Part shown: positions 54,837 through 60,949 of the stretch, one piece after another
Layout of the letters: every line of letters begins with the position of its first letter
Position numbering within the stretch: position 1 is the first letter of the stretch
Origin: an uncultured Eubacteriales bacterium
GTDB taxonomy: Bacteria > Bacillota > Clostridia > Oscillospirales > Acutalibacteraceae
Direction of reading: 5' to 3'
Length of the DNA stretch: 60,949 bases
Assembly (NCBI GenBank): GCA_934636435.1
Contig: CAKUAQ010000005.1
Coordinates: forward strand, 1-60,949
Position numbers and translations under genes: made by a program
The notes under the pieces: model-generated
The model's input: the letters and a program-made list of their open reading frames with translations, nothing else
Told to the model about the DNA's origin: nothing
The model's database searches: none

Positions 54837-56327
54837 ATGGAACCATACGATCAATATAAACATCCGCTGCGGCACCGGTCGGTGACGCCGATGCGCCGGG
54901 TGGAGATTCTCCCGGACAAGGCGGCATTTCAGGGGTATTCCGTGCGGTCGCTGGGGGCGGTGCAGTTCCCCCTGCTGCTGGAAAAGGAGCCGGTCATTTT
55001 GGATCTGGGCGACCATTACACCGGGTATCTGCATATGGAGCTGGACAGCGGCTGTGAGGAGCACATCCCCGATTCCCCCACCAACATTGCGTTCACCTTT
55101 GGAGAAATGCCCATTGAGCTGATGGAGACGGTGGCGGATTCGGAGGAGTCGTTGTCGGTGGGCTGGCTGCAGCAGGATTATAAGACGGTGGCGTTTATGC
55201 CCTATGCCGGCAGTCTGGAGCGGCGGTATTCGTTCCGGTATGTGAAGCTGCAGCGCACCGATTCGGTGCGGTTTCCCATTGCGGTGCGCCGGCTGTGGCT
55301 GGACGCGGTATCGGCGGTGGATATCGATGCGGCGGCACCGGCACCGGTGACAGATCCGCTGCTGCAGCGCATCGACCGGATGTGTGTGAAAACGCTGGCA
55401 GAGTGTGAGCAGGACGTGTTCGAGGACGGTCCGAAGCGCGACCGCCGTCTGTGGATCGGCGATCTGCGGCTGCAGGCGCTGGTGGATTACGGCACCTTTC
55501 ATAATCTGGACCTGATCCGCCGGTGCATCTATCTGTTCGCCGGTCATCGGAATCGGGAGGGGCTGGTCGCCCCCTGCGTGTTCCCGGATACGCCCCCGTA
55601 TGTGGATCAGTGGATCTATCTGGATTATTCCCTGTGCTTCGGGCTGTGTCTGGAGGATTACCGGGAGCATACCGGGGACGAAACGCTGCCCCGGGAGCTG
55701 TATGCTGTGGCGCGGCGGCAGGTGGAATACGCCGCCTCCCGGTTTGACCGGGCTGCCGGACGCATTGAGGCGCCGTTCTTTATCGATCATGGAACCTATG
55801 ACCGCGGTGTGGCGGCGCTGGGCTATTTTGCCTATGTGCTGCGGCGGATGCGGCGGCTGGCGGCGGCGCTGGGGCAGCCGACGGAATGGCTGGAGACGCT
55901 GACGGAGGAGGCGGACGGGGCGCTGCTGCGCTGCCTGGATCCGAAAACGGGGCTGTTCCTGACGGCGGGCGGTGAGCTGTCGTGGCAATCCCAGGTATGG
56001 GCGGCGCTATCCGGTGCGCTGGATCGGGAACAGGCGCAGAGGCTTTTGATGGAAACGGCAAAGGCTGATCCGCCGGTGCGGATGTCCTCGCCCTTTATGA
56101 CCCATTATTATCTGGAGGCGCTGTGCGCCTGCGGAATGGAACAACAGGCCATGGCGGTGATCCGGGAATACTGGGGTGCAATTCTGGCGGCCGGCTTTGA
56201 TTGCTGCCCGGAATGCTTCGATGTGACAAATGACCGGGTGACCCCCTATTCCAATCCGGTGCTGAACAGCGCCTGCCATGCCTGGAGCTGTACGCCCTCT
56301 TACTTCCTGCGAAAAGGGCTGGTATAA
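54837..56327 (+). CDS. Compact cytosolic GH78-like (alpha/alpha)6 glycosidase
   Basis: ATG at 54837 follows AGAGGAG. The 496-residue product has no signal peptide. After a short beta domain (about 20-165), an (alpha/alpha)6 barrel contains 'EDGPKRDRRLWIGDLRLQA' near residue 200, the counterpart of the GH78 'DCPQRDERLGWTGD' acid cluster, and the C-terminal 'SACHAWSCTPSYFL' block. It lacks the extra N-terminal beta domains of typical GH78 enzymes (700-1100 residues), so it may be a related, uncharacterised subfamily. Probably acts on imported oligosaccharides with terminal rhamnose or a similar sugar. It ends 2 nt before the next gene. Confidence 0.8.
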   Translation: MEPYDQYKHPLRHRSVTPMRRVEILPDKAAFQGYSVRSLGAVQFPLLLEKEPVILDLGDHYTGYLHMELDSGCEEHIPDSPTNIAFTFGEMPIELMETVADSEESLSVGWLQQDYKTVAFMPYAGSLERRYSFRYVKLQRTDSVRFPIAVRRLWLDAVSAVDIDAAAPAPVTDPLLQRIDRMCVKTLAECEQDVFEDGPKRDRRLWIGDLRLQALVDYGTFHNLDLIRRCIYLFAGHRNREGLVAPCVFPDTPPYVDQWIYLDYSLCFGLCLEDYREHTGDETLPRELYAVARRQVEYAASRFDRAAGRIEAPFFIDHGTYDRGVAALGYFAYVLRRMRRLAAALGQPTEWLETLTEEADGALLRCLDPKTGLFLTAGGELSWQSQVWAALSGALDREQAQRLLMETAKADPPVRMSSPFMTHYYLEALCACGMEQQAMAVIREYWGAILAAGFDCCPECFDVTNDRVTPYSNPVLNSACHAWSCTPSYFLRKGLV

Positions 56328-56329
56328 GT

Positions 56330-57907
56330 ATGCTCAACATTCTGAGAGAACCGGACGATATACGGATGGTGTGCGAGACAGACAATGAGGACTGTGCGGT
56401 CGAGACAAGAATAGAAAACGAAAAGCTGTATGTCTATGTGACAGCGACCGTTTCCCGTCCGCGCTTCATCTGTCTGCGCTGGAATTATCGCGTTGCCGAG
56501 CCGACCCGTATCCTGGGGGACAAATGGGAACGCTCCTATGGGGATATGGAATGGCACGCCCTGAACGGGGAAATATTCATGCCGTGGTATTTTCTCGCAA
56601 ACAGCGGCGATACAACCGTGGGCTGCGGCGTTATGACGGGCGCAAACAGCTTTGTGAGCTTTCAGTGTGATGCTTCGGGCTGTACCGCATGGTTTGATGT
56701 GCGCTGTGGCGGCATAGGGGTTAGACTTGACGGACGGCGGCTGCTTGCGGGAGCGATTGTTTGCCGGGAATACAACGGGATCCCGGCCTTCTCCGCGGCA
56801 CGGCGGTTTTGCCGCGTAATGTGCGAAGAGCCCCGGTTGCCGACGGCACCCGTATACGGCAGCAATAACTGGTATTATGCCTATGGAAAAAGCAGCCGAA
56901 ACGAGGTCATACAGGACGCGGAGATCGCAGCCGCACTGGCTGCGGGGAATACAAATCGCCCGTTCACCGTGATCGACGACGGCTGGTCGGTCAACCCCTG
57001 CGCGGGACCGTGGGAACCGAATGAAAAATTCGGCGATATGGCGGAAATTGCCGCTGCGTTTAAGAGAATCGGGGTAAGGCCCGGCATATGGATAAGGCCG
57101 CTCAGAGACAAAACGCTTGAAAAGCAGCACCCGGAATGGTGTCTATCCCGAATGAATGACGGGGATACAAATACCGGGCCGTCCTACTGCCTTGACCCTA
57201 CCGTCCCTGCGGTGCGGGAGTATGTCAGGGCCACCGTGCGCAGAATGGCCGAATGGGGCTATGAGCTTATAAAGCACGATTACACCACCTATGACCTGTT
57301 CGGTTCGTTCGGCTGTACGCTCAACGGTAAAATAACCACAAAGGACGGGTGGAGCTTTCAGGATGAAACAAAAACGAGCGCCGAAATCGTTTTGGAGCTT
57401 TACAGATTGATCCGAGAAGCGGCGGGAGATGCGGTGGTCATCGCCTGCAACGCCGTGTCGCACCTGTCTGCCGGGATCTTTGAGGTGTACAGAGCGGGTG
57501 ACGATACCAGCGGCAGGGTTTGGAGCCGCACCCGTGCTTACGGTGTGAATACCCTTGCCTTCAGGCTTTGCCAAAACGATGCGTTTTACAAGATGGACGC
57601 CGACTGTGTGGGGATCATCCCCGGTAAAATTGAATGGAGTCTGAATCGACAGTGGCTTGATCTGCTTTCTGTCAGCGGCAGTCCTCTTTTTGTATCGGTG
57701 CAGCCCGATGCGGTGGTCGGCGAAATAAAGGCTGCTTTGATAAATGCGTTTGCGTGCGGCTCCACGCAAAACCACCTTGCCGAGCCGCTTGACTGGCTGT
57801 ATAACAATCAGCCGCAGGTCTGGCTTGTAAACGGAGAAAAAAGAGAATACGATTTTGTGGAAAAGTCTTACCCGGAATTGCTCTCGGGTAACACGCAGAG
57901 CTATTAA
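56330..57907 (+). CDS. GH36/GH27-like alpha-galactosidase family enzyme
   Basis: The 525-residue cytosolic protein has an N-terminal beta-sandwich (about 1-165) and a TIM barrel with 'FTVIDDGWSVNP' near 220, 'GVRPGIWIRPLRDKT' near 255 and the nucleophile-like 'YELIKHDYTTYDLFG' near 320, as in clan GH-D enzymes. The family hydrolyses terminal alpha-galactose or relatives. Codon use differs from its neighbours: many CTT, AGA and ATA codons, where adjacent genes prefer CTG and CGG, suggesting recent acquisition. It starts 2 nt after the GH78-like gene and is followed after 11 nt by the oxidoreductase gene. Family call is good; exact specificity is unknown. Confidence 0.78.
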   Translation: MLNILREPDDIRMVCETDNEDCAVETRIENEKLYVYVTATVSRPRFICLRWNYRVAEPTRILGDKWERSYGDMEWHALNGEIFMPWYFLANSGDTTVGCGVMTGANSFVSFQCDASGCTAWFDVRCGGIGVRLDGRRLLAGAIVCREYNGIPAFSAARRFCRVMCEEPRLPTAPVYGSNNWYYAYGKSSRNEVIQDAEIAAALAAGNTNRPFTVIDDGWSVNPCAGPWEPNEKFGDMAEIAAAFKRIGVRPGIWIRPLRDKTLEKQHPEWCLSRMNDGDTNTGPSYCLDPTVPAVREYVRATVRRMAEWGYELIKHDYTTYDLFGSFGCTLNGKITTKDGWSFQDETKTSAEIVLELYRLIREAAGDAVVIACNAVSHLSAGIFEVYRAGDDTSGRVWSRTRAYGVNTLAFRLCQNDAFYKMDADCVGIIPGKIEWSLNRQWLDLLSVSGSPLFVSVQPDAVVGEIKAALINAFACGSTQNHLAEPLDWLYNNQPQVWLVNGEKREYDFVEKSYPELLSGNTQSY

Positions 57908-57918
57908 GGAGACGTGCT

Positions 57919-59190
57919 GTGAAAGAGAAGATCAGATTGGGCATTATCGGGCTGGGGCAGCGGGGTGACGTGATGCTGGAGAACCCCATTATTCCGCTGC
58001 TGTCCGATGGGCTGGAGGTAGCCGCCGTGTGCGACCGGCTGGAGGATCGGGTGCAGGCAGCGGCGGATAAGCTGGAAAAGGCGGGCGCCCCCCGCCCCTA
58101 TACCACCACCGACTACCGGGAGCTGCTGGCGCTGCCGCAGCTGGATGCGGTGTATATCGCCGTTTCCTGGGAGGATCACGTGGAGGTAACGGTGGCGGCG
58201 ATGCGGGCGGGCAAATATGTGGGACTGGAAGCCGGCGGCGCCTATTCCCTGGACGATTGCTACAAGCTGCTGCGGGCCTACAAAGAGACCGGTACAGAGC
58301 TGATGTTTATGGAGAATTGCTGCTACGGCAAGCGGGAGCTGATGCTGCTGCAGATGGTGCGGCAGGGGGCGCTGGGGCGGGTGATGCACTGCAGCGGCGC
58401 CTATTGCCACGATCTGCGGGAGGAGATCAGCAGCGGCAAGGAGATCCGCCATTATCGCCTGCGCAACTACCTCTACCGCAACGGAGAAAACTATCCCACC
58501 CATGAGATCGGTCCGATCGCCAAGCTGCTGGATATCAACAACGGCAATCGGTTCCTGAGCCTGTCCTCTTTCTCCTCTGCCTCCCAGGGGCTGCATGACT
58601 ACATTGTGGAGAAACGGGGAGCGGGCGATCCGTTGGCACAAAGGCAGTTTGCCCAGGGCGATGTGGTGACCACTGTGCTGACCTGCGCCGGAGGGGAGAC
58701 GGTGACGCTGACGCTGAACACGACTCTGCCGCACGCCTATTCCCGTCGCTTTGAGGTGCATGGCACCCGCGGAATGTATCTGGAGGATAACGACAGCCTG
58801 TTTTTGGACGGCTGCGCTGCCCATCGGGAGAACGAATGGGACTGGCGTCCCCAGTGGGGGAATGCGGCGCAATATGAGACGCAATATCTGCACCCGCTGT
58901 GGAAAAACGGCGTGGGCACGGATATGCACGGCGGGATTGACCATCTGGTGTTTGATGCCTTTCTGGAGGCGGTGCGCACCGGTGCACACCCGCCCATCGA
59001 CATATACGATGCGGCGACCTATATGTGTATCACGCCCCTCAGCGAGAATTCCATCGCCTGCGGGGGAGCGCCGCAGCCGTTTCCGGATTTCACCGACGGA
59101 CGGTGGATGATGCGCACGGATATCGCCGACAACGCCTATACGCTGGATCGGTTGCATGTGGGCGACAGCCTGTATTTTGTGGATCAATAA
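57919..59190 (+). CDS. Gfo/Idh/MocA oxidoreductase, GH109-like
   Basis: It starts with GTG at 57919, 6 nt after AAGGAGA. The 423-residue cytosolic protein has an N-terminal Rossmann fold with 'GIIGLGQRG' (residues 8-16) and a C-terminal alpha/beta domain. The pattern 'ENYPTHEIGPIAKLLDINNG' and 'NRFLSLSSFSS' around 195-225 is like that of family GH109 NAD-dependent alpha-N-acetylgalactosaminidases, which cleave glycosides by transient oxidation at C3. It is last in an operon with GH78-like and GH36-like genes, so a glycosidase role is more plausible than a simple dehydrogenase. This is inferred. Confidence 0.82.
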   Translation: MKEKIRLGIIGLGQRGDVMLENPIIPLLSDGLEVAAVCDRLEDRVQAAADKLEKAGAPRPYTTTDYRELLALPQLDAVYIAVSWEDHVEVTVAAMRAGKYVGLEAGGAYSLDDCYKLLRAYKETGTELMFMENCCYGKRELMLLQMVRQGALGRVMHCSGAYCHDLREEISSGKEIRHYRLRNYLYRNGENYPTHEIGPIAKLLDINNGNRFLSLSSFSSASQGLHDYIVEKRGAGDPLAQRQFAQGDVVTTVLTCAGGETVTLTLNTTLPHAYSRRFEVHGTRGMYLEDNDSLFLDGCAAHRENEWDWRPQWGNAAQYETQYLHPLWKNGVGTDMHGGIDHLVFDAFLEAVRTGAHPPIDIYDAATYMCITPLSENSIACGGAPQPFPDFTDGRWMMRTDIADNAYTLDRLHVGDSLYFVDQ

Positions 59191-59237
59191 AACAGCCATT
59201 GCTGTCCGCCGTATCCGGCGGGCAGCAATGGCTGTTT
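59190..59237 (+). terminator. Long terminator hairpin ending the 40.65-59.2 kb locus
   Basis: AAACAGCCATTGCTG (59190-59204) pairs perfectly with CAGCAATGGCTGTTT (59223-59237), and the inner bases extend the stem to about 21 bp around a small loop. It overlaps the last base of the stop codon. The T tract is short, so termination is likely but not certain. Confidence 0.72.
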
Positions 59238-59309
59238 ACGGCTTCTGTGTGCTGCTTTTCTTTCCGGGGGATGGTCGCGGGAAGTTCGCCGGCTTGATCG
59301 GCGCTTATG

Positions 59310-59530
59310 CTTATACGGTCAGCAGCGGATCGCCCGGTGCCGCTCCATATAATCCATGTTCCATAGCCGGTTGGGATAAGACAGGAATTGCGCTCCTGCC
59401 CGCAGCCGGAAGGCGACCCATCCGTCCGGCCGGGTCTCGCCGGGGTCAGCAGCCGATCGTGATGCACCGGTCCGGGCAGTCTGCGTGCATCCGGCATTTT
59501 TTGCTGTTTCCCCGGTGGGCGGGCACTTAG
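59310..59530 (-). pseudogene. Possible decayed C-terminal gene fragment
   Basis: On the minus strand a protein-like stretch 'ETRPDGWVAFRLRAGAQFLS' and 'YPNRLWNMDYMERHR' runs to a stop near 59311; upstream, another frame reads 'KKCRMHADCPDRCITIGC'. This could be the frameshifted tail of a lost gene. I cannot name a family and the evidence is weak. Otherwise 59238-59558 holds nothing I can support. Confidence 0.3.
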
Positions 59531-59558
59531 AGCCCGGCGGGGGTCGTCATAGAAGCTC

Positions 59559-60836
59559 TCATTCCTGCATCTCCTCCGCAAAAAGCAAGTAGTATATCCA
59601 CAAGAAGGTGCACCGGTCCTTCAGATCCTTGGAGTAGAGCATGGCATCCTGTATGAGCGGCTTGCCGTACTGTGCTTCAAACTCCGCATAATCCAGCCCC
59701 GCCGTGCGGAGAAGCTGCCGGATGTGCTCAGCCGACGGCATATCGGACAGAATTGCGCAGATCTCCGCCCATTTGGCGCGGTACAGCTCTCTGTACCGGT
59801 CCGCATAATATCCGCACTGCTCCTGCAGGGCAATGACCCCCTCCGCCGCCCGACCGTAATTGCGCCGGATGGCCCGCTCCCAGTGCTCCCGGGTATGGAC
59901 GGGCAGCCGGGCGGGGAAATCGCCCGTCTCCAGAATGCGTCGGCGCATGGCGGCGGTGCATACGGTGGAATAGGCTACGTCGATCCCATGCAGAAAGTAT
60001 TCCCGGCCGAATACGATTCCCGTGATCTCAAAATAGTGCGACAGGTGGTGCTCGCTCCCCGAGGCGGGTCTGGAATTGCCGGTATAGCTCATGGCGATGC
60101 CGATGATGACCAGAGCCTCCATAAGGGTCTGCACGGTCTCCGGATCCCGCTTCAGAATACCGGCCGCGAGACGCTCGGTTTTTTGCAGGGTATCATAGGT
60201 CAGGGCATACACATAGGGGCACAGTGTCTCGCCGGTGATCTGCGCGGCCATTTTCCAGTCGTTCAGCGCCGAATATTTGCCGATGATATCGCCGAAGCCG
60301 GATTGGATCATGCGCATGGGTGCGGTCTTTAATATATCCACGTCCCCAATTATAGCGGTCGGAACGTGCGCTGTAAAGGTGGTTTTCATATGATGGGTGA
60401 TCATGGCCGCGCCCACGGAGGCATAGCCGTCCATGGAGGGCGCCGTGGCCACGATGTAATAGGGCAGACCGTGGGTATGGCTGACATATTTGCACAGATC
60501 GTTGATGACCCCCGAGCCGATGCCGATGAGCAGCTCCGTCCGGGCGGTCACAGCGCTGTCCACGTGCTGAATGGCTGCCTCGTCGGGGAGCAAAAGCCCA
60601 TCGCAGTGAAACACGATATGGCGGTCGATTTTCCCGCTCAGCTGTGCGGCCACATAGTCTCCGCAGGTGGCATAGGTGTTCTGATCGGATACCAGCAGGA
60701 TGTGGGAATAGTCGGCGCACAGCGCCGCCAGCTCCTGCACGGCGCCGCTGCGGATGACAATATGGCGGATGGCACAGGAATGCGCCTGCCCGCAGGCGCA
60801 TCCCGGCATTCCTTTCAGCAGGTCCTGAATCATCAT
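59559..60836 (-). CDS. sn-glycerol-1-phosphate dehydrogenase, AraM/EgsA type
   Basis: ATG at 60836 follows GAGGAG by 8 nt and overlaps the upstream stop (ATGA). The 425-residue iron-alcohol-dehydrogenase-fold protein has an NAD-binding 'GIGSGVINDLCKY' stretch, 'VATAPSMDGYAS', and metal ligands expected in 'SGFGDIIGKYSALNDWK', 'GSEHHLSHYFE' and 'EYFLHGIDVAYST'. Family members reduce dihydroxyacetone phosphate to glycerol-1-phosphate; in Bacillus the gene is araM in the arabinose operon. Its coupling to an upstream gene suggests a similar sugar operon extending right. It converges on the plus locus, with the 59190 hairpin between them. Confidence 0.88.
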   Translation of the reverse strand: MMIQDLLKGMPGCACGQAHSCAIRHIVIRSGAVQELAALCADYSHILLVSDQNTYATCGDYVAAQLSGKIDRHIVFHCDGLLLPDEAAIQHVDSAVTARTELLIGIGSGVINDLCKYVSHTHGLPYYIVATAPSMDGYASVGAAMITHHMKTTFTAHVPTAIIGDVDILKTAPMRMIQSGFGDIIGKYSALNDWKMAAQITGETLCPYVYALTYDTLQKTERLAAGILKRDPETVQTLMEALVIIGIAMSYTGNSRPASGSEHHLSHYFEITGIVFGREYFLHGIDVAYSTVCTAAMRRRILETGDFPARLPVHTREHWERAIRRNYGRAAEGVIALQEQCGYYADRYRELYRAKWAEICAILSDMPSAEHIRQLLRTAGLDYAEFEAQYGKPLIQDAMLYSKDLKDRCTFLWIYYLLFAEEMQE

Positions 60837-60949
60837 GTATGCATCTCCTCCAGCAGGCACCGCACCGTGTCCGGAAAGCGCCGGTAATCGTCCACGGTGA
60901 GGAACCGAAAATCCGAACGGTAGACCGGCTCGTCGTTGCCGCCCGTTTC
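60833..60949 (-). CDS. C-terminal end of an unidentified gene (5' part cut off)
   Basis: Only the last 38 codons are in the window: 'ETGGNDEPVYRSDF', 'RFLTVDDYRRF', 'PDTVRCLLEEMHT', stop at 60833-60835. Its stop overlaps the ATG of the dehydrogenase gene by 3 nt, so the pair is translationally coupled. In Bacillus ara operons a HAD phosphatase (AraL) precedes AraM, which is one possibility, but these residues do not identify a family. Confidence 0.6.
   Translation of the reverse strand, partial: ETGGNDEPVYRSDFRFLTVDDYRRFPDTVRCLLEEMHT

Noticed and set aside
59156..59530. 124-codon plus frame after the oxidoreductase gene
   Set aside because: It begins inside the oxidoreductase gene, passes through the terminator hairpin and has no protein-like features.

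Overview
The window is a GC-rich stretch from a carbohydrate-degrading anaerobe, most likely an uncultured gut-type Clostridia (Firmicutes). This is inferred from the strong AGGAGG-type ribosome binding sites, lipoprotein sugar-binding proteins paired with orphan CUT1 permeases, YesM/YesN two-component regulation, a dockerin-bearing esterase and a pyruvate formate-lyase pair. I see no rRNA, tRNA, CRISPR array, phage or insertion sequence. Many long antisense frames exist only because of the high GC3.

Layout. (1) 1-17.5 kb, minus strand: one operon-like run, in transcription order a six-module lectin-like secreted protein, a lipoprotein solute-binding protein, two paralogous family 31 glycosidases (one apparently cytosolic, one exported and membrane anchored), a 949-residue binding protein with a large N-terminal extension, two CUT1 permeases and an NHL-propeller protein that runs off the left edge. 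(2) 18-20 kb, minus: an SGNH esterase with two lectin-like modules and a C-terminal dockerin, ending in a clear terminator. (3) 20.4-25.9 kb, plus: AraC regulator, GH3, GH28-like and SGNH genes, ending in a 32-bp palindromic terminator shared with a convergent minus operon. (4) 26-30.4 kb, minus: GH78 rhamnosidase, a second GH28-like protein and a 5'-truncated GH1 fragment. (5) 30.8-33.8 kb, plus: pflB-pflA behind a consensus promoter carrying two NrdR-box-like motifs. (6) 33.85-34.9 kb: decayed gene remnants. (7) 35-37.2 kb, minus: a cystine-type amino acid ABC transporter. (8) 37.4-40.3 kb, minus: YesM/YesN-like sensor kinase and regulator. (9) 40.65-59.2 kb, plus: a second large carbohydrate locus with a 603-aa carbohydrate-binding protein, a small lipoprotein, a 2791-aa membrane-anchored multimodular GH42-like protein, a binding protein with two permeases, and cytosolic GH78-like, GH36-like and GH109-like enzymes. 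(10) 59.5-60.9 kb, minus: an AraM-type glycerol-1-phosphate dehydrogenase coupled to the tail of an unidentified gene.

How it fits together (inference). Surface proteins bind and trim a complex plant or host glycan, probably pectin-like given GH78, GH28-like and GH42-like members. Binding proteins deliver oligosaccharides to permeases that must borrow an ATPase encoded elsewhere, and cytosolic GH3, GH31, GH36-like, GH78-like and GH109-like enzymes finish the job. AraC and YesMN regulators probably respond to the imported sugars. Pyruvate formate-lyase would serve the resulting fermentation. The least familiar parts are the 2791-aa protein with a cytosolic tail, the lectin-like repeat proteins, the non-lipobox chimeric binding protein and the unusual control region of pflBA.
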